Positions 13,423-26,368 of a stretch of DNA of 64,000 bases are shown here, in pieces. This stretch comes from Leptospira kmetyi serovar Malaysia str. Bejo-Iso9. GTDB lineage: Bacteria; Spirochaetota; Leptospiria; Leptospirales; Leptospiraceae. A model generated the notes under the pieces. The model searched no databases and was not told where the DNA came from. It worked only from the letters and a program-made list of their open reading frames with translations. The position numbers and the translations under genes were made by a program. The stretch lies in contig NZ_AHMP02000003.1 of assembly GCF_000243735.2 (NCBI RefSeq), forward strand, positions 1,575,001-1,639,000, written 5' to 3'. How positions within the stretch are numbered: the stretch's first letter is position 1; each line of letters opens with the position of its first letter.

Positions 13423-14811
13423 TTGAAAAGTGCGATTGAGAAAAACATCGTCCTCGGTTTGAGCGTTATTGTCGCTTTAAACATAGTCATCGCAGGCGCT
13501 TCGTTTTACGGACTGCAACAATCCGAAAAACTGAAGGAATGGGAAACTCATACTCAGGAAGTTCTCATCAGTCTCGAGGAAACCTTATCGGCGTTCGGCG
13601 AAATCCATTCCATTATCCGGGGTTTTATCCTATTTACCGATCCGAATTTTCTAAAGAATTTCTACGATACAAAGGCGGAGATCTACGATCGTTTGAATAA
13701 GGTCGACGGGCTTATACGGGACAACCCGGAACAACAGAAAAGACTGAAACTCGTACGTTCTATGATCGATGAAAAGATCGCTTATCTGGAAGAACAGGTC
13801 GTGGAAAGACAGCGCAGATCGATCCAAAGTTATTCGGTGCCCTTTCGTTCTCCGAAGGGAATTCCGCTCACGGAAAAAATCAAAGACGTATTGCGGGAAA
13901 TGAAAAAAGAGGAAGCGATTCTTTTGACCGCCCGCAAAAAAAAATCGGAACTGAATTTGACGATAGCGACCGCGTTCGTTTTTTCGGGAATCGTTTTGAA
14001 TCTTTCGTTTATCATTCTTCAGAACTTTCTGATCTACAGGGAAAGCAAACGAAGACGATCGGCCGAAAACGCCTTGGAAGAATCCAACAAAAACCTCAAG
14101 ACCCATTCCGCTGAATTGGAAAGATCGAACAAGGATCTCGAAGCGTTCTCCTATTCGGTTTCGCACGACCTTCGCGCTCCGATCCGAGCTATATCAGGAT
14201 TTTCTAAAATTCTAATGGAGGATCACGGAAACGATCTCGGAGAGGAAGGAAGAAGAATTCTCAACATCGTCATCCAGAATTCGGAAAACATGGGACAACT
14301 CATCGACGATCTTCTCGAATATTCCCGATTGGGAAGAAGGGAGATAGCGTTCTCGGTCGTGAACATGAAGTCGATGGCCGAAAAAATTCTCGAAGAGATT
14401 ACGAACTATTATCCGGAAACAAAGATTGAAACGATCGTGGGCGATCTTCCGCAGGCAAAAGCGGATTCGGGTCTTCTCAAACAACTTCTATTCAATCTGG
14501 TTTCGAACGCGTTTAAATATTCCAACAAAAAAGATTTTCCCAAAGTCGAAATCGGTTCGTATCAAAACGACGGAGAAACCGTATTCTTCGTAAAGGACAA
14601 CGGAGCCGGGTTCGATATGAAATACCAACACAAACTTTTCAACATCTTTCAAAGACTTCATCACGCGGATCAATTCGAAGGAACCGGCGTCGGACTTGCG
14701 ATCGTAAAAAGAGTCATCGAAAAACACGATGGTAGGGTTTGGGGAGAAGGCAAACCGGACGAAGGCGCTTGTTTCTATTTTACCTTGGGAGCTCACGAGA
14801 ATCATGGATAA
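13423..14811 (+). CDS. CHASE3-domain sensor histidine kinase
   Basis: 462 residues. Transmembrane helix 1 ([20 protein letters not shown]) is followed by a periplasmic CHASE3-like helical domain ([32 protein letters not shown]), a second transmembrane helix (about 188-208), a coiled coil, HisKA with phospho-acceptor [11 protein letters not shown], and HATPase_c (N box [12 protein letters not shown] boxes DNGAGFD and GTGVGLAI). The start is TTG with GAGGTTGCC as ribosome site. The kinase core resembles the phytochrome-like class that pairs with small Rcp1-type regulators; such a regulator follows with an 8-bp overlap, making it the likely phosphate acceptor. Confidence 0.9.
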   Translation: MKSAIEKNIVLGLSVIVALNIVIAGASFYGLQQSEKLKEWETHTQEVLISLEETLSAFGEIHSIIRGFILFTDPNFLKNFYDTKAEIYDRLNKVDGLIRDNPEQQKRLKLVRSMIDEKIAYLEEQVVERQRRSIQSYSVPFRSPKGIPLTEKIKDVLREMKKEEAILLTARKKKSELNLTIATAFVFSGIVLNLSFIILQNFLIYRESKRRRSAENALEESNKNLKTHSAELERSNKDLEAFSYSVSHDLRAPIRAISGFSKILMEDHGNDLGEEGRRILNIVIQNSENMGQLIDDLLEYSRLGRREIAFSVVNMKSMAEKILEEITNYYPETKIETIVGDLPQAKADSGLLKQLLFNLVSNAFKYSNKKDFPKVEIGSYQNDGETVFFVKDNGAGFDMKYQHKLFNIFQRLHHADQFEGTGVGLAIVKRVIEKHDGRVWGEGKPDEGACFYFTLGAHENHG

Positions 14812-15253
14812 ATTTCAAGACGATCTGATTTCGATCCTTTACGCGGAGGACAATCCTCAGGATTCGGAACTGACGCTACGAAGTCTGAAAAAACACAATC
14901 TGAGCAATCAGGTCAAACTCGTTCGGGACGGCGAAGAAGCATTAGAATATCTTTATGCAACCGGACGTTATGCGGATCGGGACGTTTCCCAAATGCCTTC
15001 TTTGATTCTTCTGGATCTGAAGATGCCGAAAGTGGACGGGATCGAGGTTCTTCGAAAAGTAAGAAGCGAAGAACGAACGAAGATGCTTCCCGTCGTGATT
15101 CTCACCTCCTCCGCGGAAGAAAAAGATATCGTCGAAAGTTATAGACTCGGCGTGAACAGCTACGTGGTCAAACCTCTCGAGTTCGGGAAGTTCAGCGACG
15201 TCGCGAGCGAAATCGGATTTTATTGGATTCTAATGAACAAAAGCGTAATGTAA
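14804..15253 (+). CDS. Stand-alone receiver response regulator, Rcp1-like
   Basis: 149 residues forming a single REC domain: [14 protein letters not shown] (acidic pocket), [13 protein letters not shown] (phospho-accepting Asp), [10 protein letters not shown] and YVVKPLEF (conserved Lys). The insertion [18 protein letters not shown] is typical of Rcp1/CheY-like partners of phytochrome-type kinases. There is no output domain. ATG 14804 overlaps the end of the preceding kinase gene; the frame is open further upstream, but that part is antisense-like and not conserved. Its stop overlaps the next start (TAATG). Confidence 0.9.
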   Translation: MDKFQDDLISILYAEDNPQDSELTLRSLKKHNLSNQVKLVRDGEEALEYLYATGRYADRDVSQMPSLILLDLKMPKVDGIEVLRKVRSEERTKMLPVVILTSSAEEKDIVESYRLGVNSYVVKPLEFGKFSDVASEIGFYWILMNKSVM

Positions 15254-16437
15254 TGATTCAGAGAAAAGTTTACATCATCTGCATCGAGGACAACCCGAAC
15301 GATTTGGGTTTGATGATCCGCCAAATCAGCGCGAGCGGACTGGACTTTTCATACAAACAAATTCAAACGAAGGAAGAATTGGTTCAGGAATTCAAAACCA
15401 GCGAACCCGATATCATTCTTTCCGATTTTTCGCTTCCTTCCTTCGACGGAATGGAAGCGCTTCATCTCGCTCAAAAGTATCATCCTAAGGTTCCGTTTCT
15501 TTTCGTTTCCGGTTGGCTCGGCGAAGAAGCCGCCATAGAAGCGCTCAAACAAGGCGCCACGGATTATATTTCCAAAAATAAAATCACCAAACTGATGTTC
15601 TCCGTGGATCGCGCTTTGAAGGAATACGACGAAAGAAATCTTCTCGAAGAAGCCGAACGGGAAAACGAAGCGCTCAAATCCCAGTTGATTCAAGCGCAGA
15701 AACTCGAAGCGATCAGCCTTCTTGCAACCGGCGTGGCGCACGAAATCAACAATCCTCTTACGATCATGATCAATTACGCGCAATTGATTCTCGCACAAAG
15801 CAAGGACGATTCCATTCTCAAATACGCGACGAACATCTTGGACGAAGGGGAAAGAATCGGGAGGATCACGAAGGATCTTTTAAAACTTTCCAGACAAGAG
15901 AAACTCGTTTTATCGCTCGTCAACTTTAGAGAGATCGTTCAAAAGACCGTTTCGCTTTGCGATCAGTTGTTTAAGAAGGATATGATTCATATCGAATCGG
16001 ATTTGCCGGATTCCCTTCCGGAAATCCGATGTGTTCCTCAACAGATTCAGCAAGTCATATTAAATCTTTTGAACAACGCAAGAGACGCTCTCAATCAAAA
16101 ATATCCCAAGTTCGATTCGAACAAGATCATCCAACTTCAGGCCAAACGGTTCGACAAGGAAGGAAAACTTTGGATTCAGATGATCGTAGAAGACCGAGGC
16201 ATCGGAATTCCTCCCGAGGAAGCGAAGAAGATTTTCAGTCCGTTCTTTACCACGAAGAAGGTGGAAAAAGGAACCGGACTCGGCCTTTCCGTCAGCACCG
16301 GAATCATCAAGGATCACGGCGGAGAGCTATATTACGAAAGTAAAGAAAACGAATATACTCGTTTCTTTATAAACCTTCCCGTAAATCCGGAAAATAAAAA
16401 TCAACCGGACCTTTCGGTCGAAAAGAATTTCGCTTAA
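15253..16437 (+). CDS. Receiver-histidine kinase (REC-HisKA-HATPase)
   Basis: 394 residues. The N-terminal REC domain has CIEDNPNDLGLM, IILSDFSLPSFDG and a GATDYISKNK lysine motif. A short coiled coil (EEAERENEALKSQLIQAQKLEAI) leads to HisKA (LATGVAHEINNPLTIM) and HATPase_c (LNLLNNARDAL, DRGIGIPPEE, KGTGLGLSV). There is no membrane segment, so it is a cytosolic kinase controlled by phosphorylation of its own receiver. ATG 15253 shares a base with the previous stop. It probably receives phosphate from the CHASE3 kinase, giving a kinase-REC-REC/kinase relay; this is inference from operon order. Confidence 0.9.
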   Translation: MIQRKVYIICIEDNPNDLGLMIRQISASGLDFSYKQIQTKEELVQEFKTSEPDIILSDFSLPSFDGMEALHLAQKYHPKVPFLFVSGWLGEEAAIEALKQGATDYISKNKITKLMFSVDRALKEYDERNLLEEAERENEALKSQLIQAQKLEAISLLATGVAHEINNPLTIMINYAQLILAQSKDDSILKYATNILDEGERIGRITKDLLKLSRQEKLVLSLVNFREIVQKTVSLCDQLFKKDMIHIESDLPDSLPEIRCVPQQIQQVILNLLNNARDALNQKYPKFDSNKIIQLQAKRFDKEGKLWIQMIVEDRGIGIPPEEAKKIFSPFFTTKKVEKGTGLGLSVSTGIIKDHGGELYYESKENEYTRFFINLPVNPENKNQPDLSVEKNFA

Positions 16438-16444
16438 ACGAACT

Positions 16445-16861
16445 TTATGCGTTCGGCATTTTTTCGAACGCTTTCAAAGAAGGATCGATCTTGTCCCAAG
16501 CCAATCCGCGAACGCTGTATGTAAGCGCCTGCGGAGAAAAAAGACTCGGCTCGTCCAAACTGGTCGCGTGAATCGCGATCAGATCCGGCATCGCGGCAAA
16601 ACGTAAGTAAACCGGAGTTCCGCAAACGGGACAAAAAGAATGGATCTTTATGTTTCCGCTGTCTCCTTTTACTTCCCAGTGGGTCGCATCGCCGCTGATC
16701 GACATTTCGCTTCTGGATGGAAAGGTCAGATAAGAACCGTGACCGGTGCCGCTTCGAAGCTGACAGTCGCGGCATTGACAGTGATTCTGAAAGATAGGTT
16801 GATGTTTCGTCGAATAGCGGATCGCGCCGCAAGCGCATCCGCCCTCGTATGTCTTACTCAT
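16445..16861 (-). CDS. GFA-family (glutathione-dependent formaldehyde-activating enzyme/centromere V-like) protein
   Basis: 138 residues. The zinc-binding pattern of the GFA fold is present: GGCACGAIRY, HCQCRDCQLRSG and SFCPVCGTPVY. Many GFA-like proteins are uncharacterised and do not act on formaldehyde. Its ATG overlaps the stop of the preceding SRPBCC gene by 4 bp, and it is the third gene of an arsR-SRPBCC-GFA operon. It converges on the receiver-kinase gene 7 bp away. Confidence 0.88.
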   Translation of the reverse strand: MSKTYEGGCACGAIRYSTKHQPIFQNHCQCRDCQLRSGTGHGSYLTFPSRSEMSISGDATHWEVKGDSGNIKIHSFCPVCGTPVYLRFAAMPDLIAIHATSLDEPSLFSPQALTYSVRGLAWDKIDPSLKAFEKMPNA

Positions 16862-17340
16862 GAACGATTCTCGCTTGAAGCCAACTTCGGTTTAGCAAAA
16901 ACGTCGATTCCTTCTCCCGTTTCCAGCAAAGACTTGAGACTGGAAAGAACGATCGGCCATCCTTGTTGAATTCCTTTTGCCATACCGCTACCCGCTTCCA
17001 GTTCGTCGTGCGTTACGGTAAGCCTTACCATCGCATCATACGGTTCGATATCGAACGTAACGCGGCTATAACTCTCCGGATCGTCGGCTTGAGAAGGGTT
17101 GGCCCAAGTGATGACCAAACGCGAAGGAGGAGTAACCTCTACCACCTTACCCACGATTTGAACCGTACGTTGTTCGTTGGCGCGCACGTGTTCCCAATCC
17201 GCGCCGGGCTTCCAATCGGAAACATTCTCGTGTCCCCAATAACGTCGTGCGATCTCCGGTTTCATAATCGCTTCGAACACCTTCTCCGGCGTCGAACGGA
17301 TATAAGTCACATAAACAAAACTCGTCTTCTCTTTACTCAT
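16858..17340 (-). CDS. SRPBCC domain protein, AHSA1 family
   Basis: 160 residues. Family signatures: FVYVTYIRSTPEKVFEAIMKPEIARRYWGHENVSDWKPG, VVEVTPPSRLVITWANP, YDAMVRLTVTHDELE and the C-terminal helix GWPIVLSSLKSLLETG. ATG 17340 follows a GGAG ribosome site by 7 bases; a GTG at 17346 is too close to that site. It overlaps the GFA gene by 4 bp, and its start lies 2 bases from the arsR stop, so the three genes form one unit. Ligand unknown. Confidence 0.9.
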   Translation of the reverse strand: MSKEKTSFVYVTYIRSTPEKVFEAIMKPEIARRYWGHENVSDWKPGADWEHVRANEQRTVQIVGKVVEVTPPSRLVITWANPSQADDPESYSRVTFDIEPYDAMVRLTVTHDELEAGSGMAKGIQQGWPIVLSSLKSLLETGEGIDVFAKPKLASSENRS

Positions 17341-17342
17341 GG

Positions 17343-17657
17343 TCACTCTCCTTCAAGCTCTTTCTTCAAGTCGTGCAAAAGACTCAGTCGATGTTGTTCG
17401 AATTTTCGAACCCATCGCTCATAAACTTCGTGCAACGGTACCGGGTTGATGAAATGCAACTTCTCTCGGCCGCGCCAAACCGTACTGATCAGATTGGCCG
17501 CTTCGAGAATCCCGATATGTTGCGTCGCGGATTGCCGCGTCATCTCCAAGTGTTCGCAGAGTTGACTCAGAGTTTGCCCGTTCTTGTCATACAACAAGTC
17601 GAGCAGCTTTCTGCGCGTCGGGTCTCCCAGTGCCTTGAAAACATTGTCAGCGTCCAT
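17343..17657 (-). CDS. ArsR-family repressor
   Basis: 104 residues with a winged helix: VFKALGDPTRRKLLDLLYDK, QLCEHLEMTRQSATQHIGILEAANLIS (helix-turn-helix) and RGREKLHFIN (wing), with the typical dimer helix at the end. There are no metal-binding cysteines. It heads the arsR-SRPBCC-GFA operon and is preceded by a promoter whose spacer is a perfect 8-bp inverted repeat, the probable operator, so negative autoregulation is likely. Confidence 0.92.
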   Translation of the reverse strand: MDADNVFKALGDPTRRKLLDLLYDKNGQTLSQLCEHLEMTRQSATQHIGILEAANLISTVWRGREKLHFINPVPLHEVYERWVRKFEQHRLSLLHDLKKELEGE

Positions 17658-17679
17658 CCGTTGCGTTCGTTACAAAATC

Positions 17680-17707
17680 ATTATGCAGGTATTTACCTGC
17701 ATGTCAA
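17680..17707 (-). promoter_or_regulatory. Promoter with palindromic operator upstream of arsR-SRPBCC-GFA
   Basis: On the minus strand a perfect -35 TTGACA (17707-17702) is followed after 16 bp by CATAAT (17685-17680, 5 of 6). The spacer is occupied by the palindrome TGCAGGTA-AA-TACCTGCA (17701-17684). A dimer bound here would block RNA polymerase directly. The arsR start codon is 22 bp downstream. Spacing, symmetry and position make this the clearest operator in the window; the binding protein is inferred. Confidence 0.8.
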
Positions 17708-17806
17708 GAAAAATAAAAACGAGGTTCTCGGTTTTTTGGGGAGAATTTTTTGAATTTTAAAAACGGAAAGCGACTAGAAAGCGCGTTTGGAAATCGGAAG
17801 AAATCG

Positions 17807-18565
17807 TTATACGACCTTTTCTCGGATGATCAAAACCTTACCGATCACCTTGCTTTCGTTGCCGAGAATGGCTCTGTTCATAATCTCAACGTTCTTTCGT
17901 TCCCCGTTCTTCGATAACAAAAAACCTTCGACCGGACTGGAACGGGAATTAAAAACGAAATCCCGAGCTTCAACGTCGTTCGATCTGTTCAACGGAACTA
18001 AGTTTAAAATTTCATGAATCGAACTTCCGAGCGCCTCTTCTTCTTTCCAACCCGTAAGTGTCAACGCAACGGTATTGATAAAATAAACGGTTTCGGTGTT
18101 GTCGATTGCAACGATTCCTTCTCCCATATTTTTCAGAGTGGAACGAACCAATCGGTCCTTCTTTTGAATTTCTTTTTCGGAAGTATTCTTATAAAGAATC
18201 AATTCGATCGCGATCTGCAACTCCCGCGTTTGAAACGGTTTCAGAATAAATCCGTTCGGATTTGTTTCTTTCGCTTCCTTCATCGTATCCACATCCGAAG
18301 AAGCAGTTAAATAGATGATGGGAACGTCTAAAAATTCTCGGATTTTTTTTGTGGATTCGATTCCGCTTATACTTCCTTTCGAAAGAACGATATCCATCAG
18401 AATGAGATCCGGTTGAAAGACTTTCGACTTTTCGATCGCGTCCTCTCCCGAAGCGGAAACGAGAAGATTGCCGTAACCCATTTTCAAAAGACGACGTTTG
18501 ATGTCTTGCGCGACAAGAGTTTCATCCTCTACAATGAGTATCTTCGAAGATTCCATCTCAGCCAT
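17807..18565 (-). CDS. Receiver-PAS response regulator without output domain
   Basis: 252 residues. REC domain (about 8-125): ILIVEDETLVAQDI, DLILMDIVLSKGSISG and FILKPFQTRELQ. PAS domain (about 140-250): LVRSTLKNMGEGIVAIDNTETVYFINTVALTLTGWKEEEALG, ending LIIREKVV. No catalytic or DNA-binding domain follows. It is a close relative of the N-terminal half of the GGDEF protein encoded 6 bp upstream, so it may have arisen by duplication and loss. It is last in the four-gene signalling operon. Likely a phosphate or sensory adaptor. Confidence 0.88.
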   Translation of the reverse strand: MAEMESSKILIVEDETLVAQDIKRRLLKMGYGNLLVSASGEDAIEKSKVFQPDLILMDIVLSKGSISGIESTKKIREFLDVPIIYLTASSDVDTMKEAKETNPNGFILKPFQTRELQIAIELILYKNTSEKEIQKKDRLVRSTLKNMGEGIVAIDNTETVYFINTVALTLTGWKEEEALGSSIHEILNLVPLNRSNDVEARDFVFNSRSSPVEGFLLSKNGERKNVEIMNRAILGNESKVIGKVLIIREKVV

Positions 18566-18571
18566 TGAACC

Positions 18572-19891
18572 TTACACGACTTTACTATCGCTTTCTAAAG
18601 AATAAAAAGCGTAGCGATTCTTCCCTTTTAATTTGCATTTATACATCGCCGCGTCCGCATAACGGATCAGTTGATCGATGTCCGTGCTGTCTTTCGGATA
18701 AACCGAAATTCCGATGCTTATGCTGAGCGGAATCGTAAACTCATCGATCGAAAAAGGTTTTTTCAAAGAAGAGAATATTTTTCGAACGACTCGTTCCGCG
18801 TCCGACGGATTCGCCAAATCGTTTAGAATGATTACGAACTCGTCGCCGGAAAGTCGAACGATGATATCGTCCTCCCGAACGATCCCCCTCATTCGATCCG
18901 AAAATTCCTGCAACAACCGATCTCCGGCCGCGTGCCCCATCGAATCGTTTACTTTTTTAAAATCGTCGAAGTCTATGAACAAAAAGGACATCGTATATTC
19001 TTTTCGTTTTGGTCTTGCGATTTCTATGTTTCTTTTAAAACGTTCAAAGAGCGAGGTTCGATTCGGCAATCCGGTCAGAGGATCGTGATATGCAAGATAT
19101 CGAACGCATTCTTCCGTGACTTTCCTTTCTGTAACGTCTCTGAAAACGAGCACGGCTCCCAAAGTGATTCCGCCTTCGAGTTGAATGAGAGAAGCCGTAC
19201 ATTCGATCGGTCGATCCTTTCCGAATCGATCGATCAGACGAATATCGCTCACAAAAAGAATCTGTTCCTTACTTTCCAAAATATGAGAAATCGGATCCGG
19301 CATCTCGTTCTGTTCGGAATACGATACGATCTTAACGATCTCTTGAATTTTTCTTCCAGCTACGTCGGATATGTTCCATCCGGTAAATCCTTCCGAGATA
19401 CGATTCATAAACGTGATGTTTCCGGATTCGTCGGTCGCGATCACCGCGTCTCCGATACTTTCCAGAGTCGTTAAAAGAAGCTGCTGATTCTCCCTTAACT
19501 TTCTTTCCATCGTATGTTTGTTCAAAGCGATTTCTATCGCGATCTGAAGCTCGAGAGTCCGCACGGGTTTGAGAATATAACCGTACGGTTCCGTTTGTTT
19601 TGTCCGAATGAGAGTTTGATCGTCCGCATAAGCGGTGATGTAAACCACGGGGACGTCCATTGTTAAGCGAAGTTCCGTCGCGACTTCGACTCCGTCTATC
19701 TTCCCTCGGGTCAACATGATATCCATCAAAACGAGATCCGGTTTGAGCGCGGAAGCGGTGGACAACGCCTCGGCTCCGTTACGCGCGATCGTCGGAAACG
19801 GATATCCCATTTTTACCAATCGATCCCGTATGTCTCTGGCGACTATACTCTCGTCTTCTACGATTAGAATCCTTGCTGAATATTGATTCAT
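18572..19891 (-). CDS. Receiver-PAS-GGDEF diguanylate cyclase
   Basis: 439 residues. REC (about 6-122: [38 protein letters not shown]), PAS (about 140-260) and GGDEF (about 265-435: [36 protein letters not shown]). The active-site loop is SGDEF rather than GGDEF, a variant found in some active cyclases. The inhibitory I-site RxxD (REDD) lies five residues before it, as in feedback-controlled enzymes. It probably makes cyclic di-GMP under control of its receiver. Its ATG overlaps the stop of the upstream kinase by 4 bp. Confidence 0.92.
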   Translation of the reverse strand: MNQYSARILIVEDESIVARDIRDRLVKMGYPFPTIARNGAEALSTASALKPDLVLMDIMLTRGKIDGVEVATELRLTMDVPVVYITAYADDQTLIRTKQTEPYGYILKPVRTLELQIAIEIALNKHTMERKLRENQQLLLTTLESIGDAVIATDESGNITFMNRISEGFTGWNISDVAGRKIQEIVKIVSYSEQNEMPDPISHILESKEQILFVSDIRLIDRFGKDRPIECTASLIQLEGGITLGAVLVFRDVTERKVTEECVRYLAYHDPLTGLPNRTSLFERFKRNIEIARPKRKEYTMSFLFIDFDDFKKVNDSMGHAAGDRLLQEFSDRMRGIVREDDIIVRLSGDEFVIILNDLANPSDAERVVRKIFSSLKKPFSIDEFTIPLSISIGISVYPKDSTDIDQLIRYADAAMYKCKLKGKNRYAFYSLESDSKVV

Positions 19892-21065
19892 TTTCTTACC
19901 CTGTTTAAATCCATCGCCGTCAGTTTAAACTTTGTTCCTTCGCTTTTTTCCAAGGTCAGCGTCGCCCCGATTTGTTCGGAAAGTATATTCACTAATTGTA
20001 ATCCAAGAGAATCCGTACGGCTGAAATCGACGTCCTCGGGAAATCCGATTCCGTCGTCCTCGACCGTAAGAACGAAACCTTCCTCCAAATTCCGAATCGA
20101 TATATATATGTTTCCTTTCTCCCGTCCTTTGAAGCCGTATTTTAAGGAATTCGTAACCAACTCCGTGACGATCAAACCGCAGTGAATCGCGGAATCCAGA
20201 GATAAAAAAATCGGATCGGCTTCGATCACGAAGTTGATCTCCGAATTGACCCGATACGTTCTCAGAAGATTGGTAGTTAGGTTATATAAGTATTCCTTAA
20301 AGTCCATCTGCGCAAGATCCTTGTTTTGATAGAGTAGCTCGTGGATCAAAGCGATGGATTTGATTCTGGATTGAGCGTCTTCAAACAAGTCGAAGGACTT
20401 GGAATCCGTTATGTAATTGGATTGAAGATTGAGAATGCTGGAAACGATCTGAAGATTATTCTTAACCCTGTGATGGATTTCACGAAGTAAAACCTCCTTT
20501 TCCCGCAAAGAATTCTTCAGCGCTTCTTCGGCCCGTTCCCGATCGGAAATCTCGTTGATTAAATTTTGATTCGCCTTATTCAACTCGGACGTTCTTTCTT
20601 CGACGCGTTGTTCCAACTTATCGTGACTTTCGCGGAGCAATTCGTCCTGAAGCATCAGAGTCTGATTCTTCCTGTGAAGATCGACGAAAACGGACGCCTT
20701 GGATTTTAGAATTTCGGGAGCGACCGGTTTAATGAGAAAATCGACCGCGCCCAAAGAATATCCTTTGAACATCCAAGACTCGTTGTTTCCGTAAGCGGTT
20801 AAGAATATGATCGGGATCTGCGCGCACTTCTCCCTTTGACGAATCAAGGAAGCGACTTCGAATCCGTCCAAACCGGGCATTCTTACGTCCATAAAAATTA
20901 ATGCGAAATCATCCGGTTTTAACAAAGCCTTTAAGGCCTCGTCTCCCGAACGCGCTTTGATCAGATTCAACTCGGGACTCATGAGAATATTCTCCATAAC
21001 CCAAAGGTTTTCCTGATTATCATCCACGATCAAAACGTTCACTTTAACTTGCGAGGACACAACGA

Positions 21066-21075
<10 letters not shown>
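19888..21075 (-). CDS. Receiver-HisKA_2 histidine kinase
   Basis: 395 residues from ATG 21075; the open frame runs to 21156, but the first 27 codons overlap the upstream kinase. REC domain: [42 protein letters not shown] coiled coil ([16 protein letters not shown]) follows, then HisKA_2 ([22 protein letters not shown]) and HATPase ([29 protein letters not shown]). It overlaps the upstream hybrid-kinase gene by 10 bp and the downstream GGDEF gene by 4 bp. It likely accepts phosphate from the hybrid kinase and passes it to the two downstream receivers. Confidence 0.9.
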
Positions 21076-25517
<4,442 letters not shown>

Positions 25518-25735
25518 GTTTGCACCTCGCTGGTCGCTGAATATCCCTTAAATAATGGATCATAACTTAGGAATGCGCAACAAAAAATGAATGAAAATGT
25601 TTCGCCTTGTGATTGTTAAATGAATGAAACGATTGTCATCGAAAATGCGACAAGAGACCCGTTAAAAAAAACGATTTCGCAATAATTCAAACGTATTAAA
25701 CGGAAATAAATTAAAAGGATTAGAATCGACCGCGC

Positions 25736-26368
25736 TTATTCCAAGAGTCGTTGGTCGTAGGCGTAACGTATCAGTTCTTGAACGGTCTTTACTTTCATCT
25801 TATTCAAAACTCTCGCTCGATATGTGTTGATCGTATTCAGACTCAAAACGAGATCCTGTGAAATCTCCTTCACGCTCTTTCCCTGCACCAAAAAAAGCAT
25901 CACTTGAAACTCGCGTTCGGAAAGGGTTTCGTGCAAAAGTTTATCCGTGGAACCGGAAATTTCCCTCAGCAGGATTTCGGTCGCCGCGGAACTCAGATAA
26001 CGATTTCCTAAAACGATTTTACGGATCGCGGTCACCAGTTCTTCCGCGGCGCTGCTCTTCGTTAAATATCCCGCGGCGCCGGACTTGAGCGCCCTTACGG
26101 CGAAACGATCTTCGGGATACATGCTCAACATGAGAACTTTCAAATCAGGTGCAAGTTTTTGAATGTATTTCAAAGCGTCCAAGCCGCTCATACCGGGAAG
26201 ATTGATATCCAGAATGAGAAGGTTCGCATTGTTTTTAACGAGAAAGTCCAACACTTGTTGCGCATTCTCCGCTTCGTAAATCACGTCTATATCGTTTTCT
26301 TGAGAGAGAACTTTTTTCAAACCCTCTCGAATCAAAGCGTGATCGTCCGCGAGTATGATGGAAATCAT
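25736..26368 (-). CDS. NarL/FixJ-family response regulator
   Basis: 210 residues. REC: IILADDHALIREGLKKVL, LLILDINLPGMSGLDAL, AAGYLTKSSAAEEL. LuxR-type HTH: LSEREFQVMLFLVQGKSVKEISQDLVLSLNTINTYRARVLNKMKVKT. It is the DNA-binding partner of the NarX-like kinase whose gene overlaps its start by 4 bp (kinase stop and regulator ATG). Targets are unknown; the poly-HAMP operon lies 218 bp downstream and is a possible target. A 218-bp AT-rich gap separates the two units. Confidence 0.93.
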   Translation of the reverse strand: MISIILADDHALIREGLKKVLSQENDIDVIYEAENAQQVLDFLVKNNANLLILDINLPGMSGLDALKYIQKLAPDLKVLMLSMYPEDRFAVRALKSGAAGYLTKSSAAEELVTAIRKIVLGNRYLSSAATEILLREISGSTDKLLHETLSEREFQVMLFLVQGKSVKEISQDLVLSLNTINTYRARVLNKMKVKTVQELIRYAYDQRLLE

